Below, piece after piece: positions 6,467 to 12,035 of a DNA stretch of 13,845 nt. Source of the DNA: JAISXK01 sp031549625 (GTDB lineage Bacteria > Bacillota > Clostridia > Christensenellales > CAG-138); assembly GCA_031549625.1 (NCBI GenBank), contig JAVBPK010000142.1:1-13845 (forward strand). Direction: 5' to 3'. The notes beneath the pieces were generated by a model that searched no databases, was not told the origin of the DNA, and saw only the letters and a program-made list of their open reading frames with translations. Each line of letters begins with the position of its first letter. The first letter of the stretch is position 1. The translations under genes were made by a program, and so were the position numbers.

Positions 6467-8287
6467 TTATTCCTCCTCCAGCGGCAGCCGCAGCACAAAC
6501 GCGCTGCCGCGCCCAATCTGACTGGTGGCGCTAAGCTCGCCGCCGTGCGCGTCCACGATGGCTTTGGTGATCGAAAGCCCCAGCCCGGCGGATTCCGGCC
6601 CGCGCGAGAGGCTGCCCTGATAGTACCGCTCAAATATGTGCGGCAGGTCGCTTTGCGCAATGCCCGGCCCGGTGTCGCTGACAGTAAACACCGCGAAGCC
6701 GCCCTGGCGCTGGACGCTAACGCATACTTCGCCGCCCGGCGGCGTGTACTTTACGGCGTTGGATAAAAGGTTGCCCAGCGCTTGCCTGAGCCGGTAGGAA
6801 TCGCCGGTAACCAGCAAGCCGCACTGGCACTTTCGAGCGAAACGTACGCCCTTTTTTTCGGCTAGCGTGGCAAAGCCTTCGGCGACCGATGGAAAAAAGT
6901 CGTCGATGCGCACGCGATACTGTTCGAACTTCACCTGACCTTCGTCCAGCTTGGCGGCCAGGAACAGTTCCTCGCTCAAGTGCTCTAAAAAGTCCAGCCT
7001 GTCCTTCAATACGGCTAATTTCTGCTCGGACGCCTCGTCGGCGGCGCGTATGCGCTCGGCGGAGCCCTGTGCGCTAAAAATCGGCGTGCGCAAATCGTGG
7101 AACAGGTTGGTCATGATGTTGCGCTTGCGCTCCTGCTCGCTTATAAGCAGCTCATTGGCGCGCTGCAGTTCCTGTGTACGCTGTTCCACCTTTAAGTCCA
7201 GCGTGGCGTTGGCTTCCTCCAGCTGCGCGGCCAGCTCGTCCGTCTGGCGAAACTTGCGCCCAAACCGCTCGTTGATCACCAGCATGCAGCCTAAAACAAA
7301 TATGATGCTGCTTAGCTGCGGCATGTAGAAGTACGAGAAGAACGGCGCGCCGGGAATGACGTCGGCGTTGATCAGGCGGTAGTAAATGCGAAGCGCTTCG
7401 CGCGCTGCAACGCACAGCATGAACGGCAGCGCACAGGGCACCTTGCGCGCGCAGCCGCTGGCGCACGCCAGCCCCGCCGGAATAATCAGCAGGTAGGAAA
7501 GCTCGTCGGTGATCCTCTCCAGCTTGAGCAGGGGAAAAACGTACAGCAGCGCCGTAAAGCATAACACGCCCTGCCATGAATAGAGGTAATGCCATTTTCC
7601 TCCGGGGCGCACGTCCATCAGCAAAAAACACAGCGCGGTGCAGAACGTAATGCGGAAATAGCGCACCGGCTGGTCGATATTGTGGATGCCCTCTACGGCG
7701 ATGGTGGAGTTGGAAAACGCCGATAAAAGCGCCACCACCGAAAGAATTACGATATAGAGCAAATACCGTTCGCTGCGCTTTTGGTAAAACAGCGTGAGGC
7801 TGTAGAAGATGATGAGCAAGTATACGCCGATGGTAAGCATGTTGGCGCCGTCAGACCAGCTGCGGTACAGCTCGGCCTGCGCCAGCGTGCATACCAGTAT
7901 GCGGTTGCGATCCGCCATTACGGGCATGGTGAGCCTGAGTGCGCAGCTACCGTCCGCGCGTTGCGGCAGCGGCACGATATTTGCGCGCTCATACCCGCGC
8001 GAACCGTCGTACACCGCCAACAGCGCGCCGTTGCAGGTGAGCACGTACGAATCAAACTCACACAGCACAAGGGCGTATACTTCGTCGCCAGCAGGGAAGT
8101 GCAGGGTGAATTCCTGTCCCAACAGCGGCTTCCAGCCCAGCAGCACATGCGTTTTCTGTGCCACCAGCGCGGGCAGGGGTGAAGTAACGTCGGCGGTTTT
8201 GGTATGGCTGTTAAACAGCAGGCATGCGGCTACAACGGCGGCTACGGCCGCGGCAAACGCGCCCGCCCACAGCGGGAACTTGCGCAT
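6467..8287 (-). CDS. Membrane sensor histidine kinase with polytopic sensor domain (right system)
   Basis: The ATG at 8287 gives 606 residues and has AAAGGTG six bases upstream. An ATG at 8341 would add 18 residues but has no such site. Layout: helix 1 at about 6-25; an outside domain at 30-145; a block of about seven hydrophobic segments at 149-339; a coiled coil at 349-387 (AAQLEEANATLDLKVEQRTQ); HisKA with H397 (NLFHDLRTPIF); and an ATPase domain with N510 (NLLSNAVKY), G1 box DTGPGIA (538-544), F box HIFERYY and G2 box AGLGLS (567-572). All catalytic motifs are present. It shares the overall plan of the kinase at 962-2962 but little detailed sequence, so a recent duplication is unlikely. 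It diverges from its likely partner at 8360 and ends facing the reductase, 143 bp away. Its ligand is unknown. Confidence 0.92.
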   Translation of the reverse strand: MRKFPLWAGAFAAAVAAVVAACLLFNSHTKTADVTSPLPALVAQKTHVLLGWKPLLGQEFTLHFPAGDEVYALVLCEFDSYVLTCNGALLAVYDGSRGYERANIVPLPQRADGSCALRLTMPVMADRNRILVCTLAQAELYRSWSDGANMLTIGVYLLIIFYSLTLFYQKRSERYLLYIVILSVVALLSAFSNSTIAVEGIHNIDQPVRYFRITFCTALCFLLMDVRPGGKWHYLYSWQGVLCFTALLYVFPLLKLERITDELSYLLIIPAGLACASGCARKVPCALPFMLCVAAREALRIYYRLINADVIPGAPFFSYFYMPQLSSIIFVLGCMLVINERFGRKFRQTDELAAQLEEANATLDLKVEQRTQELQRANELLISEQERKRNIMTNLFHDLRTPIFSAQGSAERIRAADEASEQKLAVLKDRLDFLEHLSEELFLAAKLDEGQVKFEQYRVRIDDFFPSVAEGFATLAEKKGVRFARKCQCGLLVTGDSYRLRQALGNLLSNAVKYTPPGGEVCVSVQRQGGFAVFTVSDTGPGIAQSDLPHIFERYYQGSLSRGPESAGLGLSITKAIVDAHGGELSATSQIGRGSAFVLRLPLEEE

Positions 8288-8359
8288 AAGTACACCTTTC
8301 AGTACAATAATAGCAACTGCGATTACTAGAAAGTATACCATGCGGTGCGGAGATTGCCT
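8288..8359. promoter_or_regulatory. Divergent promoter region between the right kinase and its regulator
   Basis: The 72-bp spacer must carry the start signals for the kinase (minus) and the regulator (plus). On the minus strand TATACT (8337-8332) is a good -10, with a partial -35 (TAGGCA) 17 bases upstream inside the start of the regulator gene. This -10 lies inside the longer kinase reading frame, which supports the shorter kinase start. No good plus-strand promoter stands out; TATACC near 8333 lacks a -35, so that promoter may need activation. Confidence 0.35.
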
Positions 8360-9037
8360 ATGGACAGGATTTTACTGGTGGAGGACGATGCCTCTGTTGC
8401 GGATATCATCAGGGGTTATGTGCTAAGCGATGAGCGTTACGCCGTAGAGTGGGCTCAGAACGCACAGCAGGCGCTGCAAATAGCGCGGGGAGGCTGCGAT
8501 TTGATATTGCTCGATATCATGCTGCCGGATGTTGACGGGCTGGCTCTGTGCGCATCCTTTAGACAAACGCTGTTTTGCCCTATCCTGTTTGTCAGCAGCC
8601 TGGACGACGAGCGCACCATCGTGCGCGCTTTGCAGCTAGGCGGGGACGATTATATCGTTAAACCCTTTAAAGCGGCGGTATTGCTGGCTAAAATCGAGGC
8701 AAACCTGCGGCGGCTACGCAACTCCTTTGCGGCGGCCGTGGAGGAGAAGGGCGCGCTGGCGCTGGATGAAAACACGCATACGCTGAAAAAACTCGGGGGC
8801 GTCGTGTACCTTTCGCCCACCGAGTTCTATATCATGCAGTTCTTTATGCGCAATCCGCGCCGCACGCTGGAGCTGGAGGAAATCTTCCGCGCCATCTGGC
8901 AGCAGCCCAGCTACGGAGATGTGCGCACCGTGCCAGTACATATACGCAACCTGCGCAAAAAAATTGAGGACGACCCGGACAACCCGCGGTATATCAAAAC
9001 CATCAAGCGCATAGGGTACTGGTTTGAAAACGTGTGA
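8360..9037 (+). CDS. OmpR/PhoB-family response regulator (right two-component system)
   Basis: From the ATG at 8360 (GCGGAG seven bases upstream) the protein has 225 residues; a GTG at 8345 would add five but lacks a ribosome site. Residues 1-118 form a receiver with E8/D9/D10, phosphoacceptor D52 (LLDIMLPD), S79 in the switch position and K101 (VKPF). Residues 125-225 form a winged-helix effector domain (YLSPTEFYIMQFF, then EIFRAIW), with a recognition helix at about 188-203 (VRTVPVHIRNLRKKI) and a near-standard wing TIKRIGYWF. It is divergent from, and presumably phosphorylated by, the kinase at 6467-8287. Together with the regulator at 292 it is a candidate to bind the tandem repeats before the reductase. 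Confidence 0.94.
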   Translation: MDRILLVEDDASVADIIRGYVLSDERYAVEWAQNAQQALQIARGGCDLILLDIMLPDVDGLALCASFRQTLFCPILFVSSLDDERTIVRALQLGGDDYIVKPFKAAVLLAKIEANLRRLRNSFAAAVEEKGALALDENTHTLKKLGGVVYLSPTEFYIMQFFMRNPRRTLELEEIFRAIWQQPSYGDVRTVPVHIRNLRKKIEDDPDNPRYIKTIKRIGYWFENV

Positions 9038-9040
9038 AGC

Positions 9041-9083
9041 GGCCGATCGCCCTGTTTACTTTTGCCCAAGAGGTGTATCGGCC
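9041..9083 (+). terminator. Possible terminator after the right response regulator
   Basis: GGCCGAT (9041-9047) and ATCGGCC (9077-9083) are exact inverted repeats starting three bases past the stop codon. The loop is long (29 bases) and only TTCTTT follows loosely, so this is a weak terminator or simply an mRNA-end hairpin. Confidence 0.35.
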
Positions 9084-9094
9084 TGGTTCTTTAG

Positions 9095-9187
9095 CTATTT
9101 GCCCTCCCGCTTTTGCTTGGGCTGCATAGCGTATTCCAATAGCGCATCCGGCGAAATCGGGCGCGAGAAGTGGTATCCCTGGGTACA
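9095..9187 (-). pseudogene. Decayed C-terminal end of an EAL-domain (cyclic-di-GMP phosphodiesterase) protein
   Basis: On the minus strand one frame reads CTQGYHFSRPISPDALLEY and ends KREGK before TAG at 9095. The QGYxFSRP motif followed by a short helix is the standard last strand and tail of EAL domains that degrade cyclic-di-GMP. The same frame has a TAA just before it (9188-9190). Upstream the frame is open again to about 9330 (a stretch with LKASLRYSQHIINRL) but no longer resembles an EAL domain. None of the catalytic parts (EAL, NE, DDFG, KxD) are present. This is a remnant with no function, left by a deletion between the regulator and the tRNA. Confidence 0.6.
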
Positions 9188-9330
9188 TTAAGCATTGATG
9201 TTTCGCTCCATGCGCCCTTTATAAATATCGTAAAAGATATCCAAACGATTGATGATGTGCTGACTGTATCTCAAGGATGCTTTGAGGCAGAACAAGTCAA
9301 TTCCAGCATATGAAAACCGTTGCGGACATA

Positions 9331-9358
9331 GCAAAAGCTCCCCATTACAGGGAGCTTT
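9331..9358 (-). terminator. Rho-independent terminator of tRNA-Leu
   Basis: On the minus strand AAAGCTCCC (9358-9350) pairs with GGGAGCTTT (9342-9334) as a perfect 9-bp stem with a seven-base loop, running into a short T-run. It starts eight bases after the tRNA CCA end. Confidence 0.8.
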
Positions 9359-9365
9359 CGCTAAA

Positions 9366-9448
9366 TGGTGCGGTCAGTGAGACTTGAACTCACACGGTTG
9401 CCCATACGCCCCTCAAACGTACGCGTCTGCCGGTTCCGCCATGACCGC
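9366..9448 (-). tRNA. tRNA-Leu (anticodon GAG)
   Basis: The minus strand folds as a class II tRNA of 83 bases with CCA encoded. The acceptor stem is GCGGTCA/TGACCGC, the D arm contains GGCGGAACCGGCAGACGC, and the anticodon stem TACGT/GCGTA holds the loop TTGAGGG with anticodon GAG, which reads CUC and CUU leucine codons. The T arm is GTGAG-TTCAAGT-CTCAC. The variable arm (GGGCAACC) is short for a leucine tRNA. The gene stands alone, with its own promoter and terminator. Confidence 0.93.
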
Positions 9449-9490
9449 AAAAGGCTATATAAAGCCGCAACGCCGCGCGCTGCAAAATTA

Positions 9491-9520
9491 ATTATACTGA
9501 ATGCCCGGCGCGCTTGTCAA
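9491..9520 (-). promoter_or_regulatory. Consensus promoter of tRNA-Leu
   Basis: On the minus strand TTGACA (9520-9515) and TATAAT (9496-9491) are both perfect consensus boxes, 18 bases apart. Transcription would start near 9484, about 36 bases before the mature tRNA 5' end. Confidence 0.85.
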
Positions 9521-9660
9521 TCCTTTTTCAGCATGTTTCTCGCAGGCGATTATAAGTGTTGCGGCATAACGCCGTTGAGCTGGCAGAAGCGGCAATCTGG
9601 CCGGCAAAGTCGGAAATTCCCGCTTATACAACCACCAATGTTAAGCCCGCTTATGCAAAG

Positions 9661-9693
9661 GGCGCTCCCACCGTTCGTATCGGTGGGAGCGCC
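9661..9693 (-). terminator. Strong 13-bp hairpin, probable terminator of the small lipoprotein gene
   Basis: GGCGCTCCCACCG (9661-9673) and CGGTGGGAGCGCC (9681-9693) pair perfectly around a seven-base loop. On the minus strand CCCTTTGC follows, a short T-run; on the plus strand there is none. It lies 93 bases past the stop of the lipoprotein gene. The rest of 9521-9785 holds nothing recognisable apart from a small TTCCTT/AAGGAA inverted repeat at 9722-9743. Confidence 0.55.
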
Positions 9694-9785
9694 GCGTTCA
9701 TTTCGCGTTCCTTGCTATATCTTTCCTTATGCCTCGGAAAGGAACCGAAGCATTTCCCCGTTATTCCCCACAGCTTCTGCTTAAA

Positions 9786-10181
9786 TTAACGGGTAAATAT
9801 CAGCGTGACGCCTTCCTGATCCAGCGTGAGGGTTTCGCCCTCCACTTTAAGGTTCAAAGCAGCGCCTGCGTCGTCGATATTAATGGTGCCGTTTTCTTCG
9901 GTGTAAGCGCCTTCGAAGCTCTGGCCGGCCATGTTATAAGTCACCGCGCCATCGGCTTTAAATTCGAAAGAGATTTCGCCAAAAGCCGACAGCTGATCGC
10001 TCGTTACTTCAATGCCCGCAGCTTTCGCGCCTGTCAACACCCATTTGCCCATAACGCCGCTGTCCGCTTTGCCTGCGTCCGCGGAACCTGCGTCGCCGCC
10101 CTTGCTGCCACATCCGCTGACGATGAGCGCGCAGCACATAACCAATACGAGTACCAATGCGAGTGTAGATTGTTTCTTCAT
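9786..10181 (-). CDS. Small secreted lipoprotein with lipocalin-like beta domain
   Basis: A 131-residue protein with GGAG seven bases before its ATG. Residues 1-24 are a lipoprotein signal with lipobox VSGC (C24 acylated), then a Gly/Asp/Ala linker to about 42. Residues 44-131 form a compact all-beta domain: GKWVLTGAKAAG, then ISFEFKADGAVTYNMAGQ, GAYTEENGTINID, LNLKVEGETLTLDQ and a final VTLIFTR. This pattern (GxW, a threonine- or aspartate-rich turn, then GxTLTL) is shared with many short lipoproteins of Clostridia, often annotated as lipocalin-like or uncharacterised. No ligand is known and no catalytic residues are apparent. It is monocistronic, with its own promoter (10268-10295) and a hairpin downstream (9661-9693). 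Confidence 0.85.
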   Translation of the reverse strand: MKKQSTLALVLVLVMCCALIVSGCGSKGGDAGSADAGKADSGVMGKWVLTGAKAAGIEVTSDQLSAFGEISFEFKADGAVTYNMAGQSFEGAYTEENGTINIDDAGAALNLKVEGETLTLDQEGVTLIFTR

Positions 10182-10217
10182 TGTTTGTCTCCTTAAAATT
10201 TTTTAAATATATATTAG

Positions 10218-10246
10218 CCGGTGGAAGCGGGCACCGCCGCCACCGG
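10218..10246 (-). promoter_or_regulatory. Leader hairpin of the small lipoprotein mRNA
   Basis: CCGGTGG (10218-10224) and CCACCGG (10240-10246) are exact inverted repeats in the 5' leader, about 37 bases before the start codon. An AT-rich run and the GGAG ribosome site follow. There is no T-run of terminator type, so it may stabilise the mRNA or bind a protein; its role is unknown. Confidence 0.4.
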
Positions 10247-10267
10247 TTATCAACCACAAACTAGTCT

Positions 10268-10295
10268 ATTATAACACAAACCAGAAACTGTGCAA
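10268..10295 (-). promoter_or_regulatory. Predicted promoter of the small lipoprotein gene
   Basis: On the minus strand TTGCAC (10295-10290) and a perfect TATAAT (10273-10268) are 16 bases apart. The start would be near 10261, giving a leader of about 80 bases. Confidence 0.65.
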
Positions 10296-10377
10296 GCCTC
10301 CGCCTTTATCCATATATTGTTTTTTTCAATTGCCCGGCGCACGCGTTTTATATGCCCATAACCACGCTTCGGCGCGT

Positions 10378-10406
10378 TTGAAACACGGCTTTTTCCGTGG
10401 TATACT
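10378..10406 (+). promoter_or_regulatory. Predicted promoter of the metallopeptidase-like gene
   Basis: TTGAAA (10378-10383) and TATACT (10401-10406) are 17 bases apart. The spacer contains the inverted repeat CACGG (10384-10388) / CCGTG (10395-10399), which could be an operator. The remaining 95 bases to the start codon show nothing else recognisable. Confidence 0.55.
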
Positions 10407-10501
10407 AAGCCAATCAGCCCCCCGGTCATATTGCATGCGGCGGCGCAAAGCGGGCCGGCTGTGGGAAACAATGTACATGCTTCGGCATAGAAAGGATCTC
10501 C

Positions 10502-10882
10502 GTGCTCTCCTTTGAACAGGCGGAACAAGCTTTAACCACCATAGCGGATGAATTGCCGCCCGAAATATATAAGCATCTGAACGGCGGCGTTTTTTTGCTG
10601 CCCGATTGCAAACTGCATCCGCAAAGCCAAAGCGCGCCGTTGTACATCGAGGGCGAATACCACTACCAGCCAAACGGCATGGGGCGCTATATCGCCATCT
10701 ATTACGGCTCTTTGCAACACACGCAGGCGCATATGCCGGATGAAAGCATGCTGCGCCGTCTGAAAGAGGTATTGTACCACGAACTTACGCACCATCTTGA
10801 GAATCTGTGTGGCGAACGCGCGCTGGAGCGCGAGGATGCCCGCCATATGCGATCGTACTTGCAACAATTTCGCGATTCGTAA
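10502..10882 (+). CDS. Small metallopeptidase-like protein (zincin, HExxH)
   Basis: A 126-residue soluble protein starting at GTG, with AAAGGA six bases upstream. The motif HELTHHLE at 93-100 is a zincin HExxH zinc-binding helix, with H93, E94 and H97. The order of elements (an N-terminal helix with EQALTTIADELP, a strand FLLPD, a middle strand YIAIYYGSL, then the HExxH helix near the C-terminus) fits the Zincin_1 (possible zinc metallopeptidase) family, whose members are about this size and of unknown substrate. The third zinc ligand is not certain; E100, E105 or D112 are candidates. The protein has no signal peptide, so it acts in the cytoplasm. It stands alone between the lipoprotein gene and the mntP riboswitch. 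Confidence 0.78.
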   Translation: MLSFEQAEQALTTIADELPPEIYKHLNGGVFLLPDCKLHPQSQSAPLYIEGEYHYQPNGMGRYIAIYYGSLQHTQAHMPDESMLRRLKEVLYHELTHHLENLCGERALEREDARHMRSYLQQFRDS

Positions 10883-10934
10883 TTTTTCCACTTATTATAT
10901 CATGATGCATAATTTATCATTTTGCCAATATCGC

Positions 10935-10963
10935 TTTACCAAACGTAAAACATATGGTATACT
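10935..10963 (+). promoter_or_regulatory. Predicted promoter of the mntP riboswitch transcript
   Basis: TTTACC (10935-10940) and TATACT (10958-10963) are 17 bases apart. Transcription would start near 10970, just before the P1 stem of the riboswitch at 10974, which supports the assignment. Confidence 0.65.
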
Positions 10964-10973
10964 GGCTCTTGTC

Positions 10974-11084
10974 CATGAGGGAGTAGTTGGCGCGTTTTAA
11001 GGTAGCATCAAGCAGTTGGTGAAAACGCGCTGCAAGTCAACATACTGGCTTCGGCCTGGCTTGCATGAAATAACAAGACTCATG
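10974..11084 (+). promoter_or_regulatory. yybP-ykoY manganese riboswitch aptamer
   Basis: The family core is visible. CATGAG (10974-10979) pairs with CTCATG (11079-11084) as P1; GGGAGTAG follows the 5' strand. A long P2 is formed by GCGCGTTTT and AAAACGCGC (about 10991-11035). The second conserved element CTGGCTTCGGCCTGGC (about 11045-11060) forms the small hairpin that docks to make the Mn2+ site. This class binds Mn2+ and controls manganese exporters, exactly the gene downstream. The P2 loop of about 23 bases is longer than in the compact members. Confidence 0.92.
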
Positions 11085-11115
11085 TACAGCAAAAGCTGTG
11101 CATGATACCACACCG

Positions 11116-11143
11116 TCGAGCGCAGTCATGCGCCCGATTTTTT
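11116..11143 (+). terminator. Terminator of the mntP riboswitch expression platform
   Basis: TCGAGCGCA (11116-11124) pairs with TGCGCCCGA (11129-11137) with one mismatch and a GTCA loop; TTTTTT follows at 11138-11143. It lies between the aptamer and mntP, so the switch probably works by transcription termination, with Mn2+ favouring read-through. GCATGA (11100-11105) can pair with TCATGC (11127-11132) as a competing structure, and GTACAGC/GCTGTGC forms a further small hairpin at 11084-11100. Confidence 0.8.
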
Positions 11144-11198
11144 ATTGCATAAACATTGAGCAACAGCGCATTCCTGTTGCGAAGAAACGAGGTACCCT

Positions 11199-11765
11199 AT
11201 GCATTTCTTTGAGCTACTTCTGATTGCCATCGGCTTATCCATGGACGCTTTTGCCGTATCCATCTGCAAAGGCCTGGCGTTGCACGACCTGCGCACGCGC
11301 CATGCTTTGACGGTCGGCCTGTATTTTGGCGTGTTCCAGGCGCTCATGCCGATAATCGGCTATTTTATCGGCATACAGTTTGCCGACTTGATAAAAAATT
11401 TCGATCATTGGATCGCTTTTGTTTTACTGAGCTTTATCGGCGGAAAGATGGCCCTGGAAAGCCGCAAGCAGGATGACGAGCCCGCCCCCTGCGAGAACTC
11501 GCTGGCCTTCAATAAGATGCTCCTGCTTGCCATAGCCACAAGCATAGACGCGCTTGCTGTGGGCATCTCCTTCGCGTTTCTGGGCGTAAACATCGTGCCA
11601 TCCTCTCTCATGATTGGCATAACCACTTTGGTCATCTCTATGGCTGGCGTAAAAGTCGGGCATATATTCGGCACAAAATACAAATCGCGTGCCGAGCTGG
11701 CAGGTGGCCTGCTCCTGATCGTAATCGGCCTGAAAATACTCATTGAGCATATAACCGCGGCTTAA
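11199..11765 (+). CDS. mntP: Manganese efflux pump MntP
   Basis: A 188-residue membrane protein exporting Mn2+ and protecting the cell from excess manganese. ACGAGG lies six bases before the ATG. It has six hydrophobic helices in two homologous halves. Each half starts with the family signature containing a membrane-buried Asp: IGLSMDAFAVSICKG (D16) and IATSIDALAVGISFAF (D116). Other typical points are FGVFQALMPIIGY (about 42-55), FIGGKMALE (78-86) and a final helix LLLIVIGLKILIEH. Length matches the family (about 180-190). Expression is under the yybP-ykoY riboswitch immediately upstream, which is the classic arrangement for this gene. Confidence 0.95.
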   Translation: MHFFELLLIAIGLSMDAFAVSICKGLALHDLRTRHALTVGLYFGVFQALMPIIGYFIGIQFADLIKNFDHWIAFVLLSFIGGKMALESRKQDDEPAPCENSLAFNKMLLLAIATSIDALAVGISFAFLGVNIVPSSLMIGITTLVISMAGVKVGHIFGTKYKSRAELAGGLLLIVIGLKILIEHITAA

Positions 11766-11790
11766 TGCATTCCTTTTGCCTATCAGCAAT

Positions 11791-11931
11791 TCATCTTTCC
11801 TTGCGCCTGCGCTTGAGTTTAATCTCGTCTCTGCCGATTATAAATAATAGGGCAAGCGCGCGGGCTCTTCCCGTTTGCCCGCCAAACCGCACCAGCCTGA
11901 GTAGAAACAGCGCCAGCAAAGTTCCTATCAC
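11791..11931 (-). CDS. Possible 46-residue basic membrane peptide
   Basis: In the 270-bp gap between mntP and the chemotaxis receptor, a minus-strand frame starting at GTG (11931, AGGGAA about six bases upstream) gives a hydrophobic stretch (IGTLLALFLLRLV), then ALALLFIIG and a strongly basic tail KLKRRRKER. The frame also runs a little further upstream without an ATG. I do not recognise a family. No promoter was found, and it could be chance. Also in this gap, GGGCAA/TTGCCC (11850-11879) forms an inverted repeat without a T-run, so mntP has no clear terminator. Confidence 0.25.
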   Translation of the reverse strand: MIGTLLALFLLRLVRFGGQTGRARALALLFIIGRDEIKLKRRRKER

Positions 11932-12035
11932 GGCATTTTCCCTATGTAGCGGGGCAGCCGCCCATGCGGCACGCTTGACCTATATCGGCACCGCGCTTGC
12001 GCATACACGCCACTTCGTATAAGGAGGACATCGCT

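Noticed and set aside
962..8287. The two kinases as a recent gene duplication
   Set aside because: They share domain plan and catalytic motifs, but their sensor regions, linkers and lengths differ throughout.
9365..9784. 139-codon plus-strand frame
   Set aside because: It reads across the complement of the tRNA and its promoter and through the hairpin at 9661; no coding features.
11765..12022. 85-codon plus-strand frame after mntP
   Set aside because: No ribosome site, serine- and arginine-rich nonsense-like composition; the opposite strand gives the more protein-like frame.
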